A DNA stretch of 64,000 bases from Acinetobacter sp. Ver3 (lineage in GTDB: Bacteria; Pseudomonadota; Gammaproteobacteria; Pseudomonadales; Moraxellaceae), in assembly GCF_000632455.1 (NCBI RefSeq), contig NZ_JFYL01000003.1, positions 40,827 to 104,826 of the forward strand, written 5' to 3'. The position numbers and the translations under genes were made by a program. The notes beneath the pieces were generated by a model that had not been told where the DNA came from, did not search any database, and saw nothing but the letters and a program-made list of their open reading frames with translations. Below, in pieces: positions 35,900 through 44,938 of the stretch. Numbering within the stretch: position 1 is the stretch's first letter; each line of letters opens with the position of its first letter.

Positions 35900-36769
35900 A
35901 TGTCTTTGTTAAAAATAAACCCGCAGTTACAAGCACTCGGTTTGTTATTGATCGCCATGATCAGTCTACAAAGTAGTGGTTCATTAGCAAAAGTTTTATT
36001 TGAACAATTCCCGATCATTACTGTGTCAGCTCTACGTCTGACATTTAGTGCTGTGATTTTGGCGCTTATTTTTCAAGTTTGGAAAATTCAATTTAAACAA
36101 ATTAAATGGACAGCCATTGTCAGTTATGGTGTCGCATTAGCTGGCATGAATATGTTGTTCTATCTTGCCATTGATCGTCTTCCACTCGGTTTAGCAGTTT
36201 CATTTGAATTTATTGGTCCACTCAGTGTGGCCTTATATTATGCGCGTCAAAAGTTTGATTTTATTTGGGTTAGTTTGGCCATTATTGGACTGATCCTTTT
36301 ATTTCCCTTTGACCAAGCCAAACAACCTTTGGATTTACTTGGTGTATTTTTTGCGTTGGCAGCTGGCGCATGTTGGGCACTTTATATTATTGCTGGTCAG
36401 CGGCCTTCGGGAGTTTCAGGTAATCACACCGTATGTTTAGGCATGTTTGTTGGAAGTATCATTCTCATGCCGATCGCCCTCAGTATCGGCTTGCCAGCAA
36501 GCGTATTTGAAATTAATCATCTAATGTTATTCATCACTTTAGCGATACTCGCCAGTGCTTTACCCTTTACTTTAGAAATGATTGCACTACGAAATCTAAC
36601 AGCATTAAGTTTCGGTACCCTGATGAGTATTGAACCAGCTGTTGCCGCATTATCTGGGTTTGTATTTTTGGGTGAGCAATTGTTATGGAATCAATGGCTA
36701 GCATTGTTTACCATCATTTGTGCCTCAATTGGCTGCACCTATACCACTCAACACGCCAAACAAGAATGA
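35900..36769 (+). CDS. EamA/RhtA-type permease, copy 1
   Basis: A 289-aa transporter with ten predicted helices and two EamA repeats. SFEFIGPLSVALYYARQKFDFIWVSLAI in the first half and LRNLTALSFGTLMSIEPAVAALSGF in the second half fit the drug/metabolite exporter group, whose members (for example RhtA) export amino acids such as threonine and homoserine. The exact substrate is unknown. The ribosome site is weak. It lies 113 nt before a second gene of the same kind. Confidence 0.85.
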   Translation: MSLLKINPQLQALGLLLIAMISLQSSGSLAKVLFEQFPIITVSALRLTFSAVILALIFQVWKIQFKQIKWTAIVSYGVALAGMNMLFYLAIDRLPLGLAVSFEFIGPLSVALYYARQKFDFIWVSLAIIGLILLFPFDQAKQPLDLLGVFFALAAGACWALYIIAGQRPSGVSGNHTVCLGMFVGSIILMPIALSIGLPASVFEINHLMLFITLAILASALPFTLEMIALRNLTALSFGTLMSIEPAVAALSGFVFLGEQLLWNQWLALFTIICASIGCTYTTQHAKQE

Positions 36770-36882
36770 TCTCATACTTAATTTAAACTACATTTTCCAT
36801 GATGGATTGAAGCACTGTGGTCATCATAATAATGTTAAAATTTGAGCAGTCTCACTCTTTTTAATTCGGCTTCGTTTTCCCA

Positions 36883-37761
36883 ATGCCAAATGCTCAACTC
36901 ACTGCCGTGCTGTTCATGGTCTTATCCATGATCGCCTATCAAATTAGTGCATCCTTCGCAAAGCAGCTTTTTGAAGTTTTAGATCCATTTACTGTGGTCA
37001 CTTTACGTCTATGCTTTGCATCAATTATGGTTGTATTGATGTTCCGTTCATGGAAAATTCTTCGTCGCCTTCCTTACTTAAAATGGAAAGATCTTCTCTT
37101 TTATAGTGGTTCAGTCGCTTTGATGAATGTCTTGTTTTATGCATCATTAGGAAAACTACCACAAGGGATTGCAGTAGGACTTGAGTTCTTAGGCCCACTC
37201 ACGTTGGCTTTACTGTCAATCCAACATCGAAGTGATTACATTTGGGTCATCCTGGCAATTTTCGGTGTAGCACTGATGGTGCCTTGGCAAGATGCCAATG
37301 CGACTAACTTTTCATATCTTGGGGCTGCTATGGCCATTGGTGCAGGCATTTGTTGGGCATTCTATATTTATTTTGGACAGAAAGTCGTTCGGCAGAATAT
37401 CGGCATGCATGCTCTCAGTATTGCAATCGTCCTCTCAGCATTGACCTTATTGCCGATCAGTATGGTTTATAATCCATCCGCATTAGTTCAATTTGAATAT
37501 TGGCCACAAGCCATCGTCATTGCGCTTTTGGCTACTGCTATTCCCTATGCATTGGATTTATTGGCATTAAAGAATTTAAGTAAAATGTCTTATGGAACGC
37601 TATCAAGTTTGTCACCAGCATTAGGTGCATTGACAGGTTGGTTACTGTTGAATGAACACATTACCTTATTACAAGCCGTTGCTTTGGGTTGTATTATGAT
37701 TGCATCAATTGGTGTTACTTATCGCGCTGCTAGAATGAAATCACATGGCATAGAAACATAA
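36883..37761 (+). CDS. EamA/RhtA-type permease, copy 2
   Basis: A 292-aa paralogue of the preceding gene with ten helices. GLEFLGPLTLALLSIQHRSDYIWVILAIFGVALMVPW aligns with the matching region of copy 1, and LKNLSKMSYGTLSSLSPALGALTGW with its C-terminal hallmark. It is a likely exporter of amino acids or related compounds. The two genes are probably a tandem duplication that has diverged widely. It ends at a terminator shared with the convergent hemerythrin gene. Confidence 0.85.
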   Translation: MPNAQLTAVLFMVLSMIAYQISASFAKQLFEVLDPFTVVTLRLCFASIMVVLMFRSWKILRRLPYLKWKDLLFYSGSVALMNVLFYASLGKLPQGIAVGLEFLGPLTLALLSIQHRSDYIWVILAIFGVALMVPWQDANATNFSYLGAAMAIGAGICWAFYIYFGQKVVRQNIGMHALSIAIVLSALTLLPISMVYNPSALVQFEYWPQAIVIALLATAIPYALDLLALKNLSKMSYGTLSSLSPALGALTGWLLLNEHITLLQAVALGCIMIASIGVTYRAARMKSHGIET

Positions 37762-37791
37762 AAAAAGATGGCACATGCCATCTTTTTTTTA
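37761..37791. terminator. bidirectional terminator
   Basis: AAAAAAGATGGC / GCCATCTTTTTT stem around ACAT, between convergent genes. Confidence 0.85.
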
Positions 37792-37799
37792 TCATGGGG

Positions 37800-38258
37800 T
37801 TAAACCAAGCTGTCTTTATCTAATTTCTTATATTTCTTATATTCAGTTTGATATTTTTTAGCCAAACTCTCCTTTTGTTTATCCTCTAGAATTTTTCCTG
37901 CTTGCTGAAAAAAGCCATGCTCTTCTTCTTCAAGATGATGATGCACGGTTTCTGACAATTTTTTCGCGATGGCTAACCATCCTGGATTACTGAATTCAGT
38001 TTCGGTGAGTTGCTCAAGTAATTCGTCCATTTCATGATGTTCAGCTAATGCATGACGCGTAATATTCAAACCTGAATCGGTCATCATCAGTGGAATATAG
38101 AAGTATCGATCTTCTGCCACTGCATGAGCAAACAATTCATTTTTTAGCTGCTCAAATAATGTTCGGCGTTCTGGCGTGTCCCCTGAAGTTTGAACCAGCT
38201 TCTCAGCAAGTTCACGTTGAACATCATGACTTTCACGTAAAGCTTCAAAAATATTCAT
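37800..38258 (-). CDS. hemerythrin HHE-domain protein
   Basis: A 152-aa helical protein with histidine/glutamate pairs spaced as in HHE cation-binding domains: His11, the HAVAEDRYFY block (His45/Glu49), HALAEHHEMD and HHHLEEEEHGFF. These proteins bind a diiron centre used in O2/NO sensing, iron storage or repair. The C-terminus is lysine-rich. AGGA precedes the start ATG. Function beyond the family is unknown. Confidence 0.87.
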   Translation of the reverse strand: MNIFEALRESHDVQRELAEKLVQTSGDTPERRTLFEQLKNELFAHAVAEDRYFYIPLMMTDSGLNITRHALAEHHEMDELLEQLTETEFSNPGWLAIAKKLSETVHHHLEEEEHGFFQQAGKILEDKQKESLAKKYQTEYKKYKKLDKDSLV

Positions 38259-38406
38259 CTTGTTATCCTGTCTTATAAATATGATTTGAATAAAGAAAAA
38301 CTTGAATGATCTTCAAAACACTCAACTTACTATAAGAGCTTAGGCGATAACTTAGAGATAGGTTTAAGAAGCGATTTGTATAAAAAAGTTTAATGTTGAG
38401 AATGGT

Positions 38407-39174
38407 TTACATTAAGAACATCTGATAACTTAATCGAACAATTAAAATAGATAGTAGAATTAAAAACAGAATACGAATAAAACCGCTACCGTATTTAAGC
38501 GCCAACTTCACCCCGACAATCGAGCCGATCATATTAGCGACAGCCATCATGGCACCTACTGCAAATAAAATGTGGCCTGCAGGAATAAAGAATGTAAGAG
38601 CGGCTAAATTGGTCATCACATTACCAATCTTGGCCAAAGCTGCTGCATGCAAAAAATCGACTTGTAAATATCGAATAAAATAAAAAATAAAAAAACTTCC
38701 CGTTCCCGGACCGAATAATCCGTCATAAAACCCAATCGCCAAACTTCCTATTCCAGCCAAGATCAGAATTTTAGTGTTTACCGTTTGTGCAATCTGAACC
38801 TGTCCAAACTCCTTCTTTGACAATGTGTAAATTGCCATCACAATCAGCATCACCAAGACAAAGGGCTGCAAGATTGATTTCGGAATCATAGAAACACTGG
38901 CAGCTCCCGCAAAAGAACTGATGGCAGCACATATCGCCACCACCAGTAATAACTTCCATTCAAACTTAACTTTTTTAGCGAAAGTCCACGCGGATGTTGC
39001 TGTTCCAACAACCGCAGCTAGCTTATTGGTGCCAAATAATGTTGCTGGCGCCATATGAGGAAAAGCACTCATCAATGCTGGAATCTGAATGAGACCACCA
39101 CCACCGACTGCTGCATCAATCGCGCCTGCGCAAAATGCAAAAAAAATCAGGCTGAGGATGATGTCTAATTCCAT
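38407..39174 (-). CDS. TSUP family permease (YfcA-like)
   Basis: A 255-aa polytopic protein with about eight helices. The N-terminal GAIDAAVGGGGLIQIPALM and mid-protein SLAIGFYDGLFGPGTGSFFIFYFIRYLQVDFLHAAALAKIGN are the two paired TauE/SafE repeats. It exports or imports an unidentified small anion. It starts 12 nt after the truB stop on the same strand, so it probably forms an operon with truB. It is distinct from the TSUP gene at 3781. Confidence 0.85.
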   Translation of the reverse strand: MELDIILSLIFFAFCAGAIDAAVGGGGLIQIPALMSAFPHMAPATLFGTNKLAAVVGTATSAWTFAKKVKFEWKLLLVVAICAAISSFAGAASVSMIPKSILQPFVLVMLIVMAIYTLSKKEFGQVQIAQTVNTKILILAGIGSLAIGFYDGLFGPGTGSFFIFYFIRYLQVDFLHAAALAKIGNVMTNLAALTFFIPAGHILFAVGAMMAVANMIGSIVGVKLALKYGSGFIRILFLILLSILIVRLSYQMFLM

Positions 39175-39186
39175 AATTGAGTTCGC

Positions 39187-40092
39187 TTATAAATTTAATA
39201 CACGTTTAGGAACTAGACGTTTTTTATCAGTAATTTCAGCTAAACCTAAACACTTTTTTTCATCAAATACGAGGACTTGAGATTCGGCAGGATGATCAAT
39301 ATTACTTTCCATCCCACGACAGAAATATTCTGCACGACCTTCTGGTACTTGAACCTTTGGAAAATGATCGACAGGCGCATAAGCAGGCAACAATAATGCT
39401 TCACGTTGTTGTTCAGTTAGACTTTCTAAATATTCAATAGTGTACTCTGGCACAATACCAAAATGCCCAGTTTGAATACGATGTAAATATGTTAAGTGCC
39501 CATAACTTCCTAAAGCTTGAGCAATATCCTCTCCCAATACTCGGATATACGTTCCTTTTGAGCATGTCACATCCAAAGTAATTGAATCTTGAGTGAAAGA
39601 CATCAGTTCAATCGCGAAAATATGAATTGGACGAGCCTCACGTTCGATTTCAATTCCTTTACGCGCCAGCTCATACAAAGGACGACCTTCTTTCTTTAAA
39701 GCAGAATACATTGGAGGAACTTGTTGAATGTCTCCAACGAATTGCTGAATCACGCTTTGAATTTTATCTTCGTTAAGTTCAATCGGTTGTGCCTCGAGCA
39801 AAACTTCACCCTCGACATCACCTGTAGTTGTACTATTTCCCAATTGAATCGTCGTTTGATAACGTTTAGTAGATTCCAGTAAAAAGTGTGAAAACTTGGT
39901 CGCTTCACCTAAGCAAATCGGGAGTAAGCCTGATGCTAATGGATCTAAAGCGCCAGTATGACCACCTTTTTCAGCACGATAGAGCCAACGCACTTTTTGC
40001 AATGCTGCATTTGAGCTAATCCCCAAAGGTTTGTTGAGTAGAAATACACCACTTATATGACGTCGAGTAATTTTTGGAGATTTAGCAGACAT
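39187..40092 (-). CDS. truB: tRNA pseudouridine(55) synthase
   Basis: A 301-aa enzyme that makes pseudouridine 55 in the T-loop of tRNAs. The catalytic aspartate is in [19 protein letters not shown], and the [12 protein letters not shown] and YALDLEVR-like segments of TruB are present in variant form. The C-terminal PUA-like part fits in length. It is unusually not next to rbfA/infB in this window, and it is followed by a TSUP permease gene in a tight pair. It is divergent from the lipase foldase gene. Confidence 0.93.
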   Translation of the reverse strand: MSAKSPKITRRHISGVFLLNKPLGISSNAALQKVRWLYRAEKGGHTGALDPLASGLLPICLGEATKFSHFLLESTKRYQTTIQLGNSTTTGDVEGEVLLEAQPIELNEDKIQSVIQQFVGDIQQVPPMYSALKKEGRPLYELARKGIEIEREARPIHIFAIELMSFTQDSITLDVTCSKGTYIRVLGEDIAQALGSYGHLTYLHRIQTGHFGIVPEYTIEYLESLTEQQREALLLPAYAPVDHFPKVQVPEGRAEYFCRGMESNIDHPAESQVLVFDEKKCLGLAEITDKKRLVPKRVLNL

Positions 40093-40238
40093 TAGATAAT
40101 ATTCAGATCAGTAAAATACTGCTATTTTATCAAATCCATTTATCGAATATTGATTAAATTTTTATGCATAAAATGTGACATTTGTGGCAAATTATTCTAC
40201 ACCATTAATAATAACTAAATGATTTCATAGGATGTGAA

Positions 40239-41279
40239 ATGAATTCAAAAGCTAAATTGAAAATTACACTGCTGATTCTGGCGTGTCTGATCGTTTTATT
40301 CCTTCTCTTTCAATGGTTGAAACCTGACTCAGCTGAATCTGCTGAAAACTCACAACGAGCAGCACAAGATGCCGAAATTCAATCAGAAAATATGGCGCTA
40401 CAACAAAGTACAACCGTGAATGGTTCTAGCTTTGCAAGTAAAAGTCAGCAAGATATTCAAATCAATTGTCAAATCCAAACCGATAACGCCAACAGTTTGA
40501 TTGTGAATGAAAATACTAAGAACTGTTTTGAGTTTTTTATTACCCAATACGGCGAAAAAGAGATTCCGCAAATCAAGGCTGATTTTATTAAATTTGCTCA
40601 AAGCACCTATCAAGAACCATTACTAGGTCAACTGACAGATTTATGGTCACGCTATGTTCAATATCGTGAAAAAATGGGTGACCTAACACCACCAAACCAT
40701 GACAAAGAAAGTGCGCAGTATTACAAAGCTATTTTTAATCAGATGAAATCATTGCGTAAACAATTTTTTTCAGACTATGAAATTGAAGGTTTATTTGGTA
40801 TAGAAGATGAATATCATGATTATACCTTGGCTCGCATGAGTGTCATGGAAGATAAAAATTTATCGGAAAAACAAAAAGCCGATAAATTAAAAGATCTGTT
40901 CAATGATCTACCTGAAGATTGGAAAGAAAATTTAAAACAACTTTCTCAACTCGAAGATCTTCGTCAATTAACTGCAGAAATTAAAGCTCGTGGTGGTAGT
41001 GCAGAAGAAATTCGTCAAATGCGTCTCAGCTTAGTGGGTCCTGAAGCAACACAACGTCTAGAAAATCTTGATGGACAGCGCTCAAATTGGAAAAGCAAGG
41101 TCAATCAATATTTATCTGAACGTGACAGCATTGTAAAAAGTAATATGAGCCCTAGTGCAAAGCAGGAAGCTGTACAACACCTCCGTTCTCAACATTTTAA
41201 TAATTCACAAGAGCAACTTCGGGTAGAAACATTCGAGCAAGTTCATGATCAAGGCGGTCAACTTCCTTTTGCCGATTAA
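40239..41279 (+). CDS. lifO: lipase-specific foldase (Lif)
   Basis: A 346-aa steric chaperone anchored in the inner membrane. A transmembrane helix (about 9-26) is followed by a Gln/Ser/Ala-rich linker and a helical periplasmic domain with repeated Leu/Glu/Lys. It folds secreted class I lipases in the periplasm before type II export. The family motif RxxFDY(F/C)LSA..GE appears in conservative variant form: KNCFEFFITQYGE (94-106). It lies 37 nt before the first of six lipase genes and is the only foldase in the window. In Acinetobacter the order foldase-then-lipase is normal. Confidence 0.9.
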   Translation: MNSKAKLKITLLILACLIVLFLLFQWLKPDSAESAENSQRAAQDAEIQSENMALQQSTTVNGSSFASKSQQDIQINCQIQTDNANSLIVNENTKNCFEFFITQYGEKEIPQIKADFIKFAQSTYQEPLLGQLTDLWSRYVQYREKMGDLTPPNHDKESAQYYKAIFNQMKSLRKQFFSDYEIEGLFGIEDEYHDYTLARMSVMEDKNLSEKQKADKLKDLFNDLPEDWKENLKQLSQLEDLRQLTAEIKARGGSAEEIRQMRLSLVGPEATQRLENLDGQRSNWKSKVNQYLSERDSIVKSNMSPSAKQEAVQHLRSQHFNNSQEQLRVETFEQVHDQGGQLPFAD

Positions 41280-41316
41280 TCTTTTCAAGGAACACATTCA
41301 TTCACAGGGAAGAACG

Positions 41317-42303
41317 ATGAAAAACTTAAAACTTAAATTGATACCTACAACGTTAGCATTCGTCACAACGCTATGCTTATCAAGCTCATTCACTGCCCAT
41401 GCAGGTCCGGGATTACTCGAAGTAAATGAGACAAAGATCGGTAGTTACGCAAAAACCAAATATCCTATTGTGATGACACACGGTTGGTTAGGCTGGTCTC
41501 GCATAGGCAATGAAACATTCAATATTGACTATTGGTATCAAATCTTACCTGATCTATCGCGCCATGGTGCACGCGTTTTTGCAGCACAACTCTCACCTGC
41601 TCATACGACTGAATTTCGAGGAGAACAATTAATTTCTCAGGTTGAAGAAGTAATTGCGATTACTGGGCAGAAAAAGGTCAATCTGATTGGTCATTCGCAC
41701 GGCGGACCGACTGTGCGTTATGTTGCAGCAGTAAAACCCGACTATGTTGCTTCTGTTACTGGTGTAGGAGGGACTTTCAGAGGTTCTATGGTCGCAGATA
41801 AAATTCAAAATAATGAAGCAACTCGAACAATATTTAATATTTTAGGGGATTACATCATTCCCCCATTAATTGCTTATGCACAAGGTCGTCCTGATATGCC
41901 GATCAGCTTTGATGCTTCGATGAAATCATTAACTGAAACAGGCTCTGCTGCATTTAATGAACGTTTTCCAACAAAAGCTCTCGCGTCAAGTTGTACTCGT
42001 TTAGGCAGCCCAATAGACAACGGAATCTTTTATTATTCTTGGACTGGTGTTGCACAAACCACCAACCTCTTAGATATCGATACCATTTTAATGCAGCTAG
42101 GGCCTTTAGCGTATGGCAATAAAGATAATGATGGCATGGTTGGGCGCTGTAGCACGCATATAGGACGTGTAATTCGTGATGATTACAAACTAAATCATAC
42201 CGATTTAGCTAATATGATGTTCGGTCTCAAAGGTTTATTTGCCCCAGATCCTATTTCACTTTATCGCCAGCATGCCAATCGTTTGAAACTGACAGGACTC
42301 TAG
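41317..42303 (+). CDS. lipA: secreted triacylglycerol lipase 1
   Basis: A 328-aa class I (foldase-dependent) lipase. The signal peptide runs to about Ala29. The oxyanion region is YPIVMTHGWLGW, the nucleophile GHSHGG (Ser127), the acid Asp272 (NDGMV) and the histidine His294; calcium ligand Asp296 and disulfide Cys226/Cys278 are kept. The C-terminal sequence YRQHANRLKLTGL is shared by all six. ATG 41317 (AGGGAAG upstream) replaces an over-long frame from 41245. It lacks the usual NHLDEVN, having NHTDLAN. Probably co-transcribed with the foldase. It belongs to a variant group with lipases 4 and 6. Confidence 0.92.
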   Translation: MKNLKLKLIPTTLAFVTTLCLSSSFTAHAGPGLLEVNETKIGSYAKTKYPIVMTHGWLGWSRIGNETFNIDYWYQILPDLSRHGARVFAAQLSPAHTTEFRGEQLISQVEEVIAITGQKKVNLIGHSHGGPTVRYVAAVKPDYVASVTGVGGTFRGSMVADKIQNNEATRTIFNILGDYIIPPLIAYAQGRPDMPISFDASMKSLTETGSAAFNERFPTKALASSCTRLGSPIDNGIFYYSWTGVAQTTNLLDIDTILMQLGPLAYGNKDNDGMVGRCSTHIGRVIRDDYKLNHTDLANMMFGLKGLFAPDPISLYRQHANRLKLTGL

Positions 42304-42327
42304 ACGCACAAAATAGCGCAGTTAAAT

Positions 42328-42356
42328 GGAAAGCTATTCATCAGAATAGCTTTTCC
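42328..42356 (+). terminator. hairpin after lipase 1
   Basis: GGAAAGCTATTC / GAATAGCTTTTCC (one bulge) with a 4-nt loop. No T-run follows, so strength is unclear. Confidence 0.45.
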
Positions 42357-42585
42357 GACCATCAGCGACTCTCGACAAAATTTAAATAATGCTTTTTGAA
42401 CACATTTGCTAATGATTAAATCCTTTAATTATTTCAACTTTTGATTCTTTTTTGCTTTTTATATGTTAATTCGGCAAGCTAAATTGGCATTTTTTGTATC
42501 TTGTTGCATTCAATAACATCTTTTAAGGTCTTCTGTATGTTCATCTGGAAGAACATCATAGATTCACTAAAAACTAGGAATAATA

Positions 42586-43569
42586 ATGAAAATAAAACAC
42601 ATTCTAGGCTCGCTGGTGACAGCGCTATGTCTAACATCTACGACAACTTATGCTACTCAAGCTCAACAGATCAAAGTCTCAAGTGTCAAATCTGATTATG
42701 CCAAAACGAAATATCCTATTGTATTCGCTCATGGAATGGTTGGATTTATACGTTTGGGCACTGAAAATCTAGGCATGGATTACTGGTATCAAATTTTACC
42801 TGATCTAGCGAGAAACGGTGCAAACACATGGGCGGCTAGAATGTCTCCTTTCAATTCTTCTAAAGTCCGAGGTGAACAATATGTTCAACAACTTGAAGAA
42901 GTCATGGCGATTACTGGTGCTGACAAACTCAATCTGATTGGTCATAGTCATGGTGCAAACTCTGTTCGTTATGCCGCAGGTGTAATGCCTGAACATGTTG
43001 CATCGGTGATGACTGTAGCCGGTGCCAACAAAGGTACAATCATCGCGTCAGATGTATTAAAAATCGCAGATAAAACAGGAACATCAGAGCTACTGAATGT
43101 TCTCATCAGCACTTTTGGTAAAGTCATTATGTGGGCGCAAGGTCTTCCTGCTGATACGTTCCCACATGATGCGATGGCCGCTGGTGTGAGTACATCTGTT
43201 GAAGGAACTGCCTTGTTTAATCAAAAATTCCCTCTCGGTTTACCATTAACCCACTGTGGCGAAGGTGCTTATCAAGAAAAAGGAATTCATTTATATTCAA
43301 TGACAGGAAACAAGCCTTTTACGAATGCCTTGGATCTAGGTGACCCTGTCATGGTTCTACTTGACCGTTTGTCGGTTCATAAAGCAGGAAAAAATGATGG
43401 CATCGTTCCAGTTTGTAGTGCCCATTTTGGTAAAACTATTCGTGATGACTTTCCGTGGAATCATTTAGATGAGGTGAACTTGCTGTTCGGAATTAAAGGA
43501 TTTTTTGCTCCTGACCCAGTTGCAGTTTATAGACAGCACGCCAACCGCCTTAAATTACAAGGACTTTAA
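42586..43569 (+). CDS. secreted triacylglycerol lipase 2
   Basis: A 327-aa class I lipase. The signal peptide likely ends around TYATQA. Oxyanion region YPIVFAHGMVGF; nucleophile GHSHGA (Ser121) with Ala instead of Gly in the last position; Asp271 (NDGIV), His293 and calcium ligand Asp295; Cys224/Cys277. A ribosome site (AGGAAT) precedes the ATG. It shares the CGEGAYQ and GNKPFTNALD segments with lipases 3 and 5. The 282-nt gap before it, with a hairpin, suggests its own promoter. Needs the foldase by family rule; substrate preference unknown. Confidence 0.92.
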   Translation: MKIKHILGSLVTALCLTSTTTYATQAQQIKVSSVKSDYAKTKYPIVFAHGMVGFIRLGTENLGMDYWYQILPDLARNGANTWAARMSPFNSSKVRGEQYVQQLEEVMAITGADKLNLIGHSHGANSVRYAAGVMPEHVASVMTVAGANKGTIIASDVLKIADKTGTSELLNVLISTFGKVIMWAQGLPADTFPHDAMAAGVSTSVEGTALFNQKFPLGLPLTHCGEGAYQEKGIHLYSMTGNKPFTNALDLGDPVMVLLDRLSVHKAGKNDGIVPVCSAHFGKTIRDDFPWNHLDEVNLLFGIKGFFAPDPVAVYRQHANRLKLQGL

Positions 43570-43594
43570 ATCTCTAGCTCTTTAATTGAGTAAT

Positions 43595-43628
43595 TGCTTT
43601 CAAATTCATTAGGCTGGATTTGAAAGCA
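43595..43628 (+). terminator. hairpin after lipase 2
   Basis: Perfect 11-bp stem TGCTTTCAAAT / ATTTGAAAGCA with a 12-nt loop. No T-run. Confidence 0.45.
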
Positions 43629-43720
43629 GATTCAAATCTTCATCAAGATAGTTCATTGATCAAATCTACCTCTCTTTTTTAACCTTAAAAATTTACCATT
43701 CATCTATTCGATATTTAAAA

Positions 43721-43741
43721 TGTGATTTACATCACTATAAT
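43721..43741 (+). promoter_or_regulatory. CRP/Vfr-like site and -10 box before lipase 3
   Basis: TGTGA-N6-TCACT (43721-43736) matches the CRP consensus TGTGA-N6-TCACA at nine of ten fixed positions. It overlaps a perfect TATAAT (43736-43741), about 50 nt before the start codon. This overlap would fit repression better than activation. Confidence 0.4.
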
Positions 43742-43790
43742 CAATTTAACTCTAGGATTAGGGTTTGATAATAAAAAGTTGAGGATGATG

Positions 43791-44780
43791 ATGAAATACA
43801 ACAAAATTATGGCGTGCCTACTTACGTCTGCAGCTTGCTTAACGACTCAATTATCTAATGCTTCTGCATTAGAAGTGAAACCTGTAACCTCGACACTTGG
43901 CAAATACAATACCTACGCAAAAACTAAATACCCAATCGTATTTGCACACGGACTAACAGGATTTGTCCGTCTTGGTACAGAGAGCTTTGGTTTAGATTAT
44001 TGGCACCAAATCCTGCCAGATCTAGCGCGTAATGGTGCTAATGTCTGGCCTACACGAGTATCTCCATTCAACTCCAACGAAATTCGTGGAGAGCAATTGC
44101 TTCAACAAGTTGAAGATATTTTAGCCATTACTGGTGCACAAAAAGTGAACTTAATTGGGCATAGTCAAGGTGGACCATCAATACGTTATATTGGTGGAAC
44201 AATTCCTGAACATGTGGCATCCATGACCACTGTCGCTGGTGTGAATAAAGGATCACCTATGGCAGACTTTATCTTGCGTTCAGAAGGAACAGGACTTGAT
44301 ACTGTGCTTGCGACAGCGATGAATTTTGTCTCGGGAGCAATTGTTTGGGCACAAGGATTAAATGCGAAAAGCCTGCCACATGATTCGCTTGCCTCGGCTA
44401 AAAGTTTATCTACAGCAGGCTCATTAGCATTTACAGAACGTTTCCCTGCGGGTGTACCAACCACAAAATGTGGTGAGGGTGCATATCAAGTCAATGGCAT
44501 GCGTATGTATTCATTTACTGGTAATACACCGTTTACCAATGCCCTTGACCCATCGGATTATGCAATGCAAGCGGCATCTTTCATTGTATCTAAGGAAGGT
44601 GCAAATGATGGTTTAGTCCCAGTTTGCAGTGCTCGCTTCGGACAAACGATTCGGGATGATTACCGTTGGAATCATTTAGATGAAGTCAATCAAATGATGG
44701 GGATGACTAGCATTTTTGCAGCAGATCCAGTATCGGTTTATCGACAACACGCAAATCGTTTGAAACTTCAAGGACTATAA
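43791..44780 (+). CDS. secreted triacylglycerol lipase 3
   Basis: A 329-aa class I lipase. ATG 43791 chosen: GAGG stands directly before two earlier in-frame ATG codons (43785, 43788), so the third has the right distance; the longer frame from 43722 is unlikely. Oxyanion region YPIVFAHGLTGF; nucleophile GHSQGG (Ser125, with Gln where the others have His); Asp273 (NDGLV), His295, calcium ligand Asp297, Cys227/Cys279. It shares the GEGAYQVN and GNTPFTNALDPSDYAM segments with lipases 2 and 5. Confidence 0.92.
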   Translation: MKYNKIMACLLTSAACLTTQLSNASALEVKPVTSTLGKYNTYAKTKYPIVFAHGLTGFVRLGTESFGLDYWHQILPDLARNGANVWPTRVSPFNSNEIRGEQLLQQVEDILAITGAQKVNLIGHSQGGPSIRYIGGTIPEHVASMTTVAGVNKGSPMADFILRSEGTGLDTVLATAMNFVSGAIVWAQGLNAKSLPHDSLASAKSLSTAGSLAFTERFPAGVPTTKCGEGAYQVNGMRMYSFTGNTPFTNALDPSDYAMQAASFIVSKEGANDGLVPVCSARFGQTIRDDYRWNHLDEVNQMMGMTSIFAADPVSVYRQHANRLKLQGL

Positions 44781-44787
44781 TCTTCTC

Positions 44788-44824
44788 AAGCCTCCATACA
44801 CTCATCACGAAATTATGGAGGCTT
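44788..44824 (+). terminator. hairpin after lipase 3
   Basis: Perfect 11-bp stem AAGCCTCCATA / TATGGAGGCTT with a 15-nt loop. Only a weak T-rich end. Confidence 0.5.
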
Positions 44825-44879
44825 ATCTTAAAAATTGTTCCCTAAAGTTTAAATCCACTTTTCTTTCCTTTTGCTTCGC

Positions 44880-44909
44880 TATACTCTTATTGTGACAACG
44901 GAAATTGTC
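44880..44909 (+). promoter_or_regulatory. putative -10 box and inverted repeat before lipase 4
   Basis: A -10-like TATACT (44880-44885; -35 weak) is followed 8 nt later by GACAA-N6-TTGTC (44894-44909), a perfect inverted repeat. The same arrangement precedes lipase 6. Confidence 0.4.
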
Positions 44910-44938
44910 GAGTATTTCAATCCATCTAAGGAATAGAG

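Noticed and set aside
42501..42695. A 64-codon frame between lipases 1 and 2
   Set aside because: It runs into the signal-peptide region of lipase 2 in another frame, and has no ribosome site.
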